A stretch of 64,000 nt of DNA from Pseudomonas sp. MWU16-30317. Lineage in GTDB: Bacteria > Pseudomonadota > Gammaproteobacteria > Pseudomonadales > Pseudomonadaceae. The DNA lies in NCBI RefSeq assembly GCF_020515695.1, contig NZ_JAIWJA010000001.1:744001-808000 (forward strand). The letters are read 5' to 3'. The notes below the pieces were generated by a model. The model searched no databases, was not told where the DNA came from, and saw only the letters and a program-made list of their open reading frames with translations. Of this stretch, positions 46,787-55,758 are shown one piece after another. Made by a program: the position numbers and the translations under genes. Position 1 is the first letter of the stretch, and every line of letters begins with the position of its first letter.

Positions 46787-47686
46787 TTAAATGGGCAAGG
46801 GACCGTTGGGCAGCAGGGTGGCGATCAATGCGCGAATGGTGCCGGGCAACGCGTCCAGTTCGCGTACCAGGATGCTGCGTTCGCGGATCGCCCACGGCTC
46901 GTCGAGCTGCACGGCGCACAGGCGCATGGTGCGGCTATGCCGTAACGCCGCTGATTCGGGAATGATGCCGATGCCCACGCCAGCTTCGATCATCCGGCAG
47001 ATGGCTTCGAAACTCGACATCTGGATACGCAGGTGCAAGTGCTTGCCGAGCCGCTCTACATGGTCGCGCAAAAAGCTCAGCAAGGTGCTGCCTTCGTGCA
47101 AGCCGATGTGCTGATACTCCAGCGTCTGCCCCAGGGTGACCGGGCCGATCTGCGCCAACGGATGTCCGACCGGGACCATCAGTACCAGGCGATCGGTGCT
47201 GAAGTGCATGACCTGCAAGCCGCTGGCTTCGACCGGCCCGGCAATGATGCCCATGTCCGAGGTGCCATCGAGCACGCCGCGCACGATATCGCGAGACAGT
47301 CGCTCCTGCAGATCGACCGTGACCCCTGGCCGTTGCGCCAGGAAGCCGGCGAGTATCTCCGGGAGGAATTCGGTGACCGCCGTGGTGTTGGCGAAGATAC
47401 GGATGTGCCCCGTCGAGTCGCCGCCGTGCTGGGCGAACTCGCTCTTGAGGTAATCCACCTGGCGCATGATCAGGCGCGCATGTTGCAGCAGGCGCTCGCC
47501 GGACGGGGTCATTTCTACGCCTCGGCTGTCGCGATACAGCAAGCGGGTCTCGAGTTGCGCCTCCAGAGCCTTGATGCGCGCGCTGGCGGCGGCCGGCGAG
47601 AGAAACGCGCGGCGGGCGCCCTGGGTCAGGCTGGGGGATTCGGCGATATGGATGAACAGCCGCAGATCGGCGAGATCGAAGTGCAT
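46787..47686 (-). CDS. LysR regulator of the itaconate operon
   Basis: A 299-residue LysR protein. The helix-turn-helix is in FIHIAESPSLTQGARRAFLSPAAASARIKALEAQLETRLLYR, followed by a co-inducer domain with the usual VGHPLA and GVGIGIIPESAA segments. It is divergent from the hydratase gene with 150 bp between. In P. aeruginosa the LysR gene PA0877 has the same position next to the itaconate genes, so control of this operon with itaconate or its CoA ester as inducer is likely. AGGA lies eight bases before the ATG. Confidence 0.85.
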   Translation of the reverse strand: MHFDLADLRLFIHIAESPSLTQGARRAFLSPAAASARIKALEAQLETRLLYRDSRGVEMTPSGERLLQHARLIMRQVDYLKSEFAQHGGDSTGHIRIFANTTAVTEFLPEILAGFLAQRPGVTVDLQERLSRDIVRGVLDGTSDMGIIAGPVEASGLQVMHFSTDRLVLMVPVGHPLAQIGPVTLGQTLEYQHIGLHEGSTLLSFLRDHVERLGKHLHLRIQMSSFEAICRMIEAGVGIGIIPESAALRHSRTMRLCAVQLDEPWAIRERSILVRELDALPGTIRALIATLLPNGPLPI

Positions 47687-47717
47687 GGCAGGGGTCCTGT
47701 GAGGCTGGGCATGGCCT

Positions 47718-47746
47718 GGCGGTGTTCAGCATAGCCGAACGCCGCC
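47718..47746. promoter_or_regulatory. Candidate LysR operator for the itaconate operon
   Basis: GGCGGTGTTC (47718-47727) and GAACGCCGCC (47737-47746) match at nine of ten positions around a 9-bp centre. The inner part GTTC-N9-GAAC has the partly symmetric form of LysR sites. It lies in the 150-bp divergent promoter region. Confidence 0.55.
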
Positions 47747-47836
47747 TTATTCAAATGCAAATTCTCAGAACGGCGCATGGCCGCCATCATCCTCGCACAA
47801 CGATAAAAGCCGTCAGTGCGAAGGAGCAGCCCTCCC

Positions 47837-48673
47837 ATGAGTGACCCCGATCTTTCCAGCTGGATAGGCCGTCAGGAAACCAGTCAGGAGCATTTCAGCG
47901 TCAACCTCCTCAAGCGTATCGCCGCGACGTTCGGTGAATCGGTACCGAAGGTCGGCGAGCCGTTGCCAGCACTGTGGCACTGGTGTTTCTTCCAGGACCC
48001 GGTGCCTGAATCCGGCCTGGGCCGCGACGGCCATCCGGCTCGGGGCGGTTTCCTGCCCCCGGCCGATAATCGCAACCGCATGTGGGCCGGCGGGCGACTC
48101 GAGTTTTTTACCCCGCTCAAGGCCGGCGCCGATGCGACCCGCGTTTCGACCATTACCCATATTGAAGAAAAACACGGCCGTACCGGCGCCTTGCTGTTCG
48201 TCACCGTGCGCCATGACTATTTTCAACAAGACGTGCTGGCCATTCGCGAAGAACAGGACATCGTCTACCGCGAGCCCACGCCCCCCAAGCGTGGCGCGCG
48301 GGAGCCCGTTGCCAGTGGTCAGTGGACCGAGCAGATCGAACCTACCCCCGTACTGCTGTTTCGCTACAGCGCAGTGACCTTCAACGGCCATCGCATTCAC
48401 TACGACCATCCCTATGTCACCGACACCGAGGGCTACAGCGGGCTGGTGGTGCATGGGCCGATGATCGCGACCTTGAACCTGCGGGCCTTCACTCGCGCCA
48501 ACCCCCAGGCCAACGTGCGGCGCTTCAGTTATCGCGGCGTGCGGCCCTTGATTGCGCCGCAACCGTTCAGCGTTGGTGGACGTATTGACGTGCCGGGCGT
48601 GGCCGAGTTGTGGGCCAGCAATGCGGATGGCCTGGCGCAGAGCGCCCAAGTGCACTTCGACAGTGCGCTTTGA
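47837..48673 (+). CDS. ich: Itaconyl-CoA hydratase (FAS1-like/MaoC hot-dog protein)
   Basis: A 278-residue double hot-dog protein of the mesaconyl-C4-CoA/itaconyl-CoA hydratase type. Marks are WHWCFFQDPVPESGLGRDGHPARGGFLPP, RMWAGGRLEFFTPL and the hydratase region TFNGHRIHYDHPYVTDTEGYSGLVVHGPMIA, which carries the catalytic Asp/His. It converts itaconyl-CoA to (S)-citramalyl-CoA. It is first gene of the operon and corresponds to PA0878 by order. The ATG at 47837 has AAGGAG upstream. Confidence 0.85.
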   Translation: MSDPDLSSWIGRQETSQEHFSVNLLKRIAATFGESVPKVGEPLPALWHWCFFQDPVPESGLGRDGHPARGGFLPPADNRNRMWAGGRLEFFTPLKAGADATRVSTITHIEEKHGRTGALLFVTVRHDYFQQDVLAIREEQDIVYREPTPPKRGAREPVASGQWTEQIEPTPVLLFRYSAVTFNGHRIHYDHPYVTDTEGYSGLVVHGPMIATLNLRAFTRANPQANVRRFSYRGVRPLIAPQPFSVGGRIDVPGVAELWASNADGLAQSAQVHFDSAL

Positions 48674-48728
48674 CAGGGCTGCGCCCAGCCCACGCCACGC
48701 CCCTGACTGAACTCCATGGAGATGAACA

Positions 48729-49916
48729 ATGACCGACAACAACAATGTTCCCCAAGGCCGCGCCGACAGCGAAGAAATGCAGGCCATCCGCGAAGGCGTG
48801 CGCGGCCTGTGCGCGGAATTCGACGCCGCCTACTGGCGCGGTATCGATGAGCGCAAAGGCTTTCCCGAGGCCTTCGTCAAGGCCCTGACCGAGGCCGGTT
48901 GGTTGGCGGCGATGATCCCCGAGCAATACGGTGGATCCGGCCTGGGCCTGGCCGAAGCCTCGGTCATCCTCGAAGAAGTCAACCGCTGCGGCGGCAACTC
49001 CGGCACCGTGCACGGGCAGATGTACAACATGTTTACCCTGCTGCGGCACGGCAGCGAGGCGCAGAAGCAGTACTACCTGCCCAGGCTGGCCAGCGGCGAA
49101 CTGCGTTTGCAATCCATGGCCGTCACCGAGCCCACCACCGGCACCGACACCACCAAGATCAAGACCACCGCCGTGCACCAAGGTGACAAATACGTGATCA
49201 ATGGCCAGAAGGTGTGGATTTCACGGGTGCAGCATTCGGACCTGATGATCCTGCTGGCGCGTACCACGCCGCTGGCTGAAGTGAAGAAGAAGTCCGAAGG
49301 TATGTCGATTTTCCTCGTCGACCTGCGCGAAGCCATCGGTAATGGCCTGACGGTGCAGCCGATCGCCAACATGGTCAATCACGAAACCAACGAGCTGTTC
49401 TTCGATAACCTCGAACTGCCCGCCGACAGCCTGATCGGCGAAGAAGGCAAGGGCTTCAGGTACATCCTCGACGGCCTCAACGCCGAGCGCACCTTGATTG
49501 CCGCCGAATGCATCGGCGACGGCCGCTGGTTCATCGAAAAGGCCAGCGCCTACGCCCGGGACCGCGTGGTGTTCGGCCGGCCCATTGGCCAAAACCAGGG
49601 CGTGCAGTTTCCTATCGCCCAAGCGCATATCGAGATCGAAGCCGCCGACCTGATGCGCTGGCGCGCCTGCGACGAATACGACAGCGGCCAGAACGCCGGT
49701 GCCAGTGCCAATATGGCCAAGTACCTGGCGGCCAAGGCGTCGTGGGAAGCGGCCAACGCCTGCCTGCAGACTCACGGCGGTTTCGGCTTTGCCTGCGAAT
49801 ACGACGTCGAACGCAAGTTCCGCGAGACGCGTCTGTATCAGGTCGCGCCGATCTCGACCAACCTGATCCTGTCGTACGTGGCCGAGCATCTGCTCGAGCT
49901 GCCGCGCAGCTTTTAA
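48729..49916 (+). CDS. Acyl-CoA dehydrogenase in the itaconate operon
   Basis: A 395-residue FAD enzyme. Flavin and substrate motifs are MAVTEPTTGTDTTKIKTTA and KVWISRVQHSD; the late block is QTHGGFGFACEYDVERKFRETRLYQVAPIS. The usual I-Y-E-G-T glutamate is replaced by Y-Q-V-A-P, while LNAERTLIAAE has a glutamate at the position used as base by isovaleryl-CoA dehydrogenase. It corresponds to PA0879 by order. Its role in itaconate use is not required by the three-step pathway. GGAG lies before the ATG. Confidence 0.85.
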   Translation: MTDNNNVPQGRADSEEMQAIREGVRGLCAEFDAAYWRGIDERKGFPEAFVKALTEAGWLAAMIPEQYGGSGLGLAEASVILEEVNRCGGNSGTVHGQMYNMFTLLRHGSEAQKQYYLPRLASGELRLQSMAVTEPTTGTDTTKIKTTAVHQGDKYVINGQKVWISRVQHSDLMILLARTTPLAEVKKKSEGMSIFLVDLREAIGNGLTVQPIANMVNHETNELFFDNLELPADSLIGEEGKGFRYILDGLNAERTLIAAECIGDGRWFIEKASAYARDRVVFGRPIGQNQGVQFPIAQAHIEIEAADLMRWRACDEYDSGQNAGASANMAKYLAAKASWEAANACLQTHGGFGFACEYDVERKFRETRLYQVAPISTNLILSYVAEHLLELPRSF

Positions 49917-49925
49917 GGAGGCACC

Positions 49926-51275
49926 ATGAGCCACACTCAAGCCCTGGTGCAGTTCCTCACCACATTGCGTTACGAAGACATTCCCCAACCCGTACTCAGC
50001 CGTACCGAAGACCTGTTTCTCGACTGGCTGGGTTCGGCGCTGGCGAGTCAGGGCGCGCGCCCCATCCCGTTATTCGAGGCCTACGCGCGGAAGATGGGAC
50101 CCGCCAGCGGCCCGGCGCAGATACTGGTCAACGGGCAGCGCAGTTCGGCGTATTTCGCGGCACTGGTCAATGCTGCGTCGTCGCATCTGGTGGAACAGGA
50201 CGATCTGCACAACAGCTCGGTACTGCACCCCGCGACGGTGGTCTTTCCCGCCGCGCTGGCGGCTGCTCAGGATCTGTGCAAGAGCGGCCGGGACTTGCTG
50301 TTGGCGGCAGTGGCTGGGTACGAGGCGGGCATCCGTATAGGGGAATTTCTCGGGCGCTCGCATTACCGGATTTTCCACACCACCGCCACGGTGGGCACCT
50401 TGGCCGCAGCGGTGGCCGTGGGCAAGTTGATGGCGTTCAATCAAAGCCAGTTCACTGACCTGCTGGGCAGCGCCGGTACCCAGGCCGCGGGGTTGTGGGA
50501 GTTCCTGCGCGATGCCGCCGACTCCAAGCAGCTGCACACCGCCAAGGCCGCCGCCGATGGTCTGCTGGCGGCATACCTGACCGCTGAAGGCCTGACCGGC
50601 GCGCGCAATATCCTTGAGGGCGACCAGGGCCTGGCGGCCGGGATGTCCAGCGATGCCGACCCGAGCAAGCTGTCCCAGGGCCTGGGCACTCGCTGGGCTT
50701 TGGCCGAGACTTCGTTCAAGTTCCATGCCTCGTGCCGCCACACCCATCCTGCCGCCGATGCATTGCTTGAAGTCATGCAGCGCGAAGGGCTGAGTGCAGC
50801 TGATATCGAGCGGGTGGAAACCCGCGTGCATCAAAGCGCCATCGATGTCTTGGGCAGGGTCTTGGTGCCGCAGACCGTGCACCAGGCCAAATTTTCCATG
50901 GGCACCGTGCTGGGTCTTATCGCCGTGTATGGCCAAGCGGGCCTCACCGAGTTCCATGAGCTGGCGTTGACCGACCCCAGGGTGTCGGCCTTGCGCGACA
51001 AAGTCAGCATGACCCTCGATGCCCATGTGGATGCGGCCTATCCGCAGCGCTGGCTGGGGCGTGTCGTGGTGACGACCGTCGATGGCCGCCAGTTGCATGG
51101 CGCGATCGACGAGCCCAAGGGCGACCCCGGCAATACCCTCAGCCGTGCGGAGCTTGAAGACAAGTTTTTACGGTTGGTGGCGTTCTCCGGGGCGCGTCAG
51201 CCGGCCCAGGCGCAGGTGCTGATCGAGCGAGTCTGGGGGCTGCGCGACAACGCCGACCTGAGCGAGCTGGTTTGA
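49926..51275 (+). CDS. MmgE/PrpD family protein
   Basis: A 449-residue member of the MmgE/PrpD superfamily, which includes 2-methylcitrate dehydratase and fungal and animal cis-aconitate decarboxylase. Typical parts are LVNAASSHLVEQDDLHNSSVLHPATVVFPAALAAAQ, the region FKFHASCRHTHPAADALLEVM and KFSMGTVLGLIAVYG. It is nine bases after the dehydrogenase stop, with GGAGG. It corresponds to PA0881 by order. The reaction here is unknown; a branched dicarboxylate related to itaconate is a reasonable guess. Confidence 0.85.
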   Translation: MSHTQALVQFLTTLRYEDIPQPVLSRTEDLFLDWLGSALASQGARPIPLFEAYARKMGPASGPAQILVNGQRSSAYFAALVNAASSHLVEQDDLHNSSVLHPATVVFPAALAAAQDLCKSGRDLLLAAVAGYEAGIRIGEFLGRSHYRIFHTTATVGTLAAAVAVGKLMAFNQSQFTDLLGSAGTQAAGLWEFLRDAADSKQLHTAKAAADGLLAAYLTAEGLTGARNILEGDQGLAAGMSSDADPSKLSQGLGTRWALAETSFKFHASCRHTHPAADALLEVMQREGLSAADIERVETRVHQSAIDVLGRVLVPQTVHQAKFSMGTVLGLIAVYGQAGLTEFHELALTDPRVSALRDKVSMTLDAHVDAAYPQRWLGRVVVTTVDGRQLHGAIDEPKGDPGNTLSRAELEDKFLRLVAFSGARQPAQAQVLIERVWGLRDNADLSELV

Positions 51276-51287
51276 TGTGTTCGAGCT

Positions 51288-51309
51288 GTAGCGAGGGGGC
51301 TCCCCCCGC
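51288..51309 (+). repeat. REP-like element within the itaconate operon
   Basis: GTAGCGAGGGGGCTCCCCCCGC sits in the 162-bp gap between the MmgE/PrpD gene and the CoA-transferase gene, 12 nt after the stop. It may lower read-through or stabilise the upstream message. Confidence 0.55.
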
Positions 51310-51437
51310 AATGCGACCCACCACCGAGCTTCAGTATCGAGCACTCACCCCAGAGCATTCGCCACATAGCTCTACCACATAGCTCCACCACCCGATGAAC
51401 CATGCCCGACTCAGCGCGGGCCGGCGAGGTAACCGAA

Positions 51438-52640
51438 ATGACCACCAACCCCCTGCAACGGCCGCTGGACGGCATTACCGTGATCAGTCTGGAACACGCC
51501 ATCGCCGCGCCGTTCTGCACGCGCCAACTGGCGGACATGGGCGCGCGAGTGATCAAGATCGAACGCCCCGGGGTCGGCGATTTCGCCCGCGGCTACGACA
51601 CCCGCACCCGCGGCCTGGCCTCGCACTTCGTGTGGACCAACCGTTCGAAAGAATCCTTGACCCTGGATCTCAAGCAAAATGAAGCCGGGGACATTCTTGA
51701 GCAACTGCTGGCTGAAGCCGACGTACTGGTACAGAACCTCGCGCCCGGCGCTGCGGCCCGCATGGGCCTGTCGTTCGACGCCCTGCATGAGCGTTTCGAG
51801 CGCTTGATCGTGTGTGATATCTCCGGTTACGGCGAGGGTGGGCCGTACGAGCATAAAAAGGCTTACGACTTGCTGATTCAGAGCGAGGGCGGTTTTCTGT
51901 CCGTGACGGGCGGCCCGGGCGAGGAGCACATGGCCAAGGCCGGGTGTTCGATTGCCGACATCTCCGCCGGCATGTATGCCTACAGTGGCGTGCTGTCAGC
52001 ACTGCTGCTGCGGGCCAAGACAGGTAAAGGCAGCCGCATCGATGTGAGCATGCTCGAAGGCCTGGTGGAGTGGATGGGCTACCCCATGTATTACGCTTTC
52101 GAAGGCGCCGAGCCGCCACCGCGGGCCGGTGCTGCGCACTCGACGATCTACCCCTACGGGCCCTTTCCGGTGGGCGCTGGCGACACGGTGATGCTGGGCC
52201 TGCAAAACGAACGTGAATGGGCGTCGTTCTGCACCAAGGTACTGTTGAACGCTGAGCTGGCCAGTGACGAGCGTTTCGATGCCAATGCCAAGCGCTCGGC
52301 GAATCGCGCCCAGTTGCGGCAGATCATCGTCGAGCGCTTCGCGACCTTGACCATTCAGGAGGTAGTGGACCGTCTGCAACACGCGCAGATTGCCAACGCG
52401 CGGGTCAATGACATGCACGGGGTGTGGGATCACCCGCAACTCAAGGCTCGCGACAGCTGGCGCGAGATCGACAGCCCGGTAGGCAAGCTGCCGGCGTTGT
52501 TGCCGCCGGGCCGTAACGACGCATTCGAACCGCGCATGGACGCAGTACCTGGGCTGGGCGAACACACGGCGAGCATCCTCGGCAAACTCGGCTACGGCAC
52601 CCAGGATCTGGAACGGTTGCGCGCGCAAGGAACCATCTAG
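51438..52640 (+). CDS. ict: Itaconate CoA-transferase (class III, CaiB/BaiF)
   Basis: A 400-residue family III CoA-transferase that would activate itaconate with succinyl-CoA. Marks are LDGITVISLEHAIAAPFCTRQLADMGARVIKIE, RGLASHFVWTNRSKESLTLDLK, the catalytic Asp in KKAYDLLIQSEGG, and GKGSRIDVSMLEGLVEWMGYPM. The ATG at 51438 has GCGAGG upstream; an ATG at 51402 is possible. It corresponds to PA0882 by order. Confidence 0.88.
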   Translation: MTTNPLQRPLDGITVISLEHAIAAPFCTRQLADMGARVIKIERPGVGDFARGYDTRTRGLASHFVWTNRSKESLTLDLKQNEAGDILEQLLAEADVLVQNLAPGAAARMGLSFDALHERFERLIVCDISGYGEGGPYEHKKAYDLLIQSEGGFLSVTGGPGEEHMAKAGCSIADISAGMYAYSGVLSALLLRAKTGKGSRIDVSMLEGLVEWMGYPMYYAFEGAEPPPRAGAAHSTIYPYGPFPVGAGDTVMLGLQNEREWASFCTKVLLNAELASDERFDANAKRSANRAQLRQIIVERFATLTIQEVVDRLQHAQIANARVNDMHGVWDHPQLKARDSWREIDSPVGKLPALLPPGRNDAFEPRMDAVPGLGEHTASILGKLGYGTQDLERLRAQGTI

Positions 52641-52701
52641 CCGCGTCGTCATTCAGACGGGCATCGGCCCTATCGCCCGCAGACCCCTTTGGAGCAGCCG
52701 C

Positions 52702-53532
52702 ATGAATCAGCTCTATCGCAGTGCCCTGTTCGTTCCCGGCAGCCGCCCCGAGCGTTTCGCCAAAGCCCTGGCCAGTGGCGCGGATGCCGTGATCGTCGAT
52801 TTCGAGGATGCCGTGGAGGACGGGCTCAAAGCCCAGGCGCGCGCCCAGCTGGGCATTTTTTTTGATCAGCACCCCGCCGTACGGGTGTGGGTGCGGGTGA
52901 ACGCCGCCGCGCATGCCGAGCACACCGCCGACCTGGCTTTTTGCAGCGATCGCCCACAGGTGTCCCATGTAGTGCTGCCCAAAGCCGAAAGCCATGGGCA
53001 GATCATCCGCGCGGCGGCAACTGGCAAGCCGGTGGTGCCGATCATCGAGAGCGCCACTGGGGTGTTGCAGCTGGGCGAGATCGCCCGCAGCCCCGGGGTC
53101 GCCACCCTGGCCTTTGGCGGCATCGATTACGCGCTCGACCTGAACCTCAACGACGGCACTCCTGGGGCTACTTTTGCCCTTGACCAGGCGCGGTTGGCAG
53201 TGGTCCTGCATGCCCGATCGGCGGGGCTGGCCGCGCCGTTGGATGGCGTGTTCCCGGCCATCGCCGACGAGGCAGGGCTGCGCGCAACCATCGGCCATGC
53301 CCGAGACATGGGCTTTGCCGGGACCCTGTGCATCCACCCACGGCAGGTAGCGCCGATTCATGCGGTGTTGAGCATCGACGCTGCGCAGGTGGCCTGGGCC
53401 GAGCGAGTGGTGGCCCAGGCGGCGCAAAACGCCGGCGCCTTTCAGCTCGACGGCCAGATGATCGACGCACCCGTGCTGGCCCGCGCCCGGCGCCTGCTCG
53501 CGCAGCCGAGCGCCGACCTCACGGCGGGGTAA
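52702..53532 (+). CDS. ccl: (S)-citramalyl-CoA lyase (HpcH/HpaI, CitE-like)
   Basis: A 276-residue aldolase-type lyase that splits citramalyl-CoA into acetyl-CoA and pyruvate. Marks are LFVPGSRPERFAKALASGADAVIVDFEDAV (metal-site Glu-Asp), VWVRVNAA and LPKAESHGQI, then LAFGGIDYALDLN and FAGTLCIHPRQVAPIH. It is last gene of the operon, 61 bp after the transferase, and corresponds to PA0883 by order. Confidence 0.88.
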   Translation: MNQLYRSALFVPGSRPERFAKALASGADAVIVDFEDAVEDGLKAQARAQLGIFFDQHPAVRVWVRVNAAAHAEHTADLAFCSDRPQVSHVVLPKAESHGQIIRAAATGKPVVPIIESATGVLQLGEIARSPGVATLAFGGIDYALDLNLNDGTPGATFALDQARLAVVLHARSAGLAAPLDGVFPAIADEAGLRATIGHARDMGFAGTLCIHPRQVAPIHAVLSIDAAQVAWAERVVAQAAQNAGAFQLDGQMIDAPVLARARRLLAQPSADLTAG

Positions 53533-53623
53533 TGGTCGACAGACGCGGCAGCATCGGCCTGGATGGTTTAACCTCTCTGTCACGTGTATCACGCAGTATC
53601 CGACGCAGCGACGGAGACTCCTC

Positions 53624-54466
53624 ATGCTCGATAATGACGTCCAGGCAGCGTTGAGCGGGCTGTGCGAACGCATGGCCGACCGCTCGGTGCTGGTGCTGAC
53701 CGGCGCGGGTATCAGCACCGCGTCCGGCATCCCCGACTACCGCGATACCGAAGGCGTGCGTCGTGGCAACGCGCCAATGATGCACCAGGAATTCATCGGC
53801 TCGGCCAGCGCCCGTAAACGCTACTGGGCGCGGGCCATGTTCGGCTGGCACGGCGTCGGTCAGGCGCGGCCCAACCCCGCGCACCAGGCGTTGGCCACCT
53901 TGCAGCAGCGGGGGCGGGTCAGTGCCATCGTCACCCAGAACGTTGACGCCCTGCACGATCTGGCCGGCAGCCGTGGCGTTATCGAGCTGCACGGCAACCT
54001 GCACCGCGTGGTGTGCCTGGATTGCGGCCGCAGCCTGGCGCGCCCGGACGTCCAGGCGCTACTTGAAGAACAGAACCCCAGCCTGCTCAATGTGCACGCC
54101 GTACTGGCCCCTGATGGCGACGCGCAACTGGCCGCGCACTTTCTCGATCAATTCGTGATGCCTATCTGCCCGAGCTGTGGCAGCGATCGGCTCAAGCCAG
54201 ACGTGGTGTTTTTCGGTGACGGCGTTGCGCCGGCCACCGCCGAGGCGGCGCTGCAGGCGGTCGAGGCGGCCGACGCGATGCTGGTGGTTGGCAGTTCGTT
54301 GATGGCCTATTCCAGTTATCGGCTGTGCCAGGAGCTGTCGCGCCAGGGCAAGCCGCTGATGGCGATCAATCTGGGCAGGACCCGCGCCGATGCGCTGTTG
54401 ACGGTCAAGGTGCAGGCACCGTGCGAGCAGGTGCTGCCGTTGTTGACCGAGCTATTGGCGGGTTGA
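53624..54466 (+). CDS. Sir2-family NAD-dependent deacylase
   Basis: A 280-residue sirtuin. NAD motifs are LTGAGISTASGIPDYR and TQNVDALH, the catalytic His is in IELHGNLH, and zinc ligands are CLDC and CPSC. VVFFGDGVAP and VGSSLMAYSSYRL complete the pattern. The zinc pairs are about 50 residues apart, and the overall look is closer to SIRT4-type class II than to E. coli CobB. Removal of acyl groups from lysines is the family role. GGAG lies upstream of the ATG. It is convergent with the MFS gene. Confidence 0.88.
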   Translation: MLDNDVQAALSGLCERMADRSVLVLTGAGISTASGIPDYRDTEGVRRGNAPMMHQEFIGSASARKRYWARAMFGWHGVGQARPNPAHQALATLQQRGRVSAIVTQNVDALHDLAGSRGVIELHGNLHRVVCLDCGRSLARPDVQALLEEQNPSLLNVHAVLAPDGDAQLAAHFLDQFVMPICPSCGSDRLKPDVVFFGDGVAPATAEAALQAVEAADAMLVVGSSLMAYSSYRLCQELSRQGKPLMAINLGRTRADALLTVKVQAPCEQVLPLLTELLAG

Positions 54467-54479
54467 CCGCGCGCGGTGG

Positions 54480-55664
54480 CTAACGCGCGACTTCACGTCT
54501 CAGCAGTGCGACCAGCACAATGTTCGACAGGGCCAGCGCGACCAAAACCGCGAAGGTGACCGTCGCGCCGAAATGCTGCTGAATCAGCCCGCCGACAATA
54601 GGCGTGAGCGCCTGGCCAATCAATGTCGGGCGCGCTACTCGCCCAAGCACCAGCGGATAGACCTTGGCGCCGAACAGCGCCAGCGGCAATGTCCCGCGCA
54701 CGATCGAGCGAATCCCACTGCCTGTGCCGTACAGGATCATGCCCAGCACCGCCAGGCCAGGCTCGGCCATAATCATGATCAAGCCGATGGCGACCATGGC
54801 GGTGGAACCGAGCATGCTCCAGATCGGGTGCGCCTTGCGCGCGAACAGTACTTCGACTACTCGCGCGCCAACCTGACTGGGACCGATCAGTGCGGCGATG
54901 GCCAAGGCCGTTACCAAGGTCGCACCGCGTGCCTGCAACAGGCTGATCAGTTGCACGGAGATGGCTGTCATGATCACCGCGGCGAGAATGAAACTGGCCG
55001 TCATCAGCCAGTAGACTCGACCCTGCGGTGCTGGCAGGTGCTGCTCCTCGGTCGGCACGCCAGCGGCCTCGGTGGTGGGCGCCTTGATGGCCTGAGGCGG
55101 CAGGGTAAACAGGTAGATCGGCAGCACCAGCAGCACCAGCATCGCGCTATAGGCCAGACAGGCACCACGCCAGCCCAGATGCTCGACCAACAGCGCCACT
55201 AATGGCCAGGTAATGCTGGTGCAAAAACCTGATACCAAGGTGACTTGAGTGATCGCGCCGCGGGCGTTCTTGCCGTATCGCTGGCCCAAGGTGGCGAACA
55301 GCGGGTCGTAGAGGCCCGCGGCCATCCCCGTACCGATGATTAACCACGCACCGACGAAACAGGGCAGGTTGGGCGCGATCGCCAGCAGCAACAGGCCGAT
55401 CGCCAGAATCGGGCTACTGGCCAGCAGCATCGGTCGGCCACCAAAGCGGGTGATCAGCTTGCCCACTGCGGGTGCCAGCAGGCCCGATATGAGGATGCCG
55501 ACCGATAACGAACCATAGACCCAGGATTGCGCCCAGCCAGTATCGCGGACGACAGCGGCAGCCAGTACAGCCGTGAGATAGAAGGACCCGCCCCAGGCGA
55601 TGATCTGGGCGATGCCGAGCAAACTGGAGTGGATGATCGAAGGGCGAGCAGGTAAAACGGTCAC
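54480..55664 (-). CDS. MFS transporter
   Basis: A 394-residue, 12-segment inner-membrane carrier. Sequence marks include GILISGLLAPAVGKLITRFGGRPMLLASS (loop 2-3), GTGMAAGLYDPLFATLGQRYGKNARGAITQVTLVSG and SIVRGTLPLALFGAKVYPLVLGRVARPTLIGQALTP. It resembles MFS proteins of the monocarboxylate-like or drug-exporter class, and the substrate is unknown. The start is a GTG without a clear ribosome binding site. Confidence 0.75.
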   Translation of the reverse strand: MTVLPARPSIIHSSLLGIAQIIAWGGSFYLTAVLAAAVVRDTGWAQSWVYGSLSVGILISGLLAPAVGKLITRFGGRPMLLASSPILAIGLLLLAIAPNLPCFVGAWLIIGTGMAAGLYDPLFATLGQRYGKNARGAITQVTLVSGFCTSITWPLVALLVEHLGWRGACLAYSAMLVLLVLPIYLFTLPPQAIKAPTTEAAGVPTEEQHLPAPQGRVYWLMTASFILAAVIMTAISVQLISLLQARGATLVTALAIAALIGPSQVGARVVEVLFARKAHPIWSMLGSTAMVAIGLIMIMAEPGLAVLGMILYGTGSGIRSIVRGTLPLALFGAKVYPLVLGRVARPTLIGQALTPIVGGLIQQHFGATVTFAVLVALALSNIVLVALLRREVAR

Positions 55665-55720
55665 TGAGGTCTCGACGTGGGCAGTGCTGGGAGAGCGCTA
55701 TTGTGCCATGTCGATGGGCT

Positions 55721-55749
55721 GTAGCAAGGCGCTTGGGGCGCCTTGCTAC
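55721..55749. terminator. Perfect 12-bp hairpin after the transketolase gene
   Basis: GTAGCAAGGCGC (55721-55732) and GCGCCTTGCTAC (55738-55749) pair around a 5-nt loop, 10 nt downstream of the transketolase stop on the minus strand. No T-tract follows. It resembles the REP-like GTAGC...GCTAC hairpins seen elsewhere in the window. Confidence 0.55.
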
Positions 55750-55758
55750 ACGGGGGGA

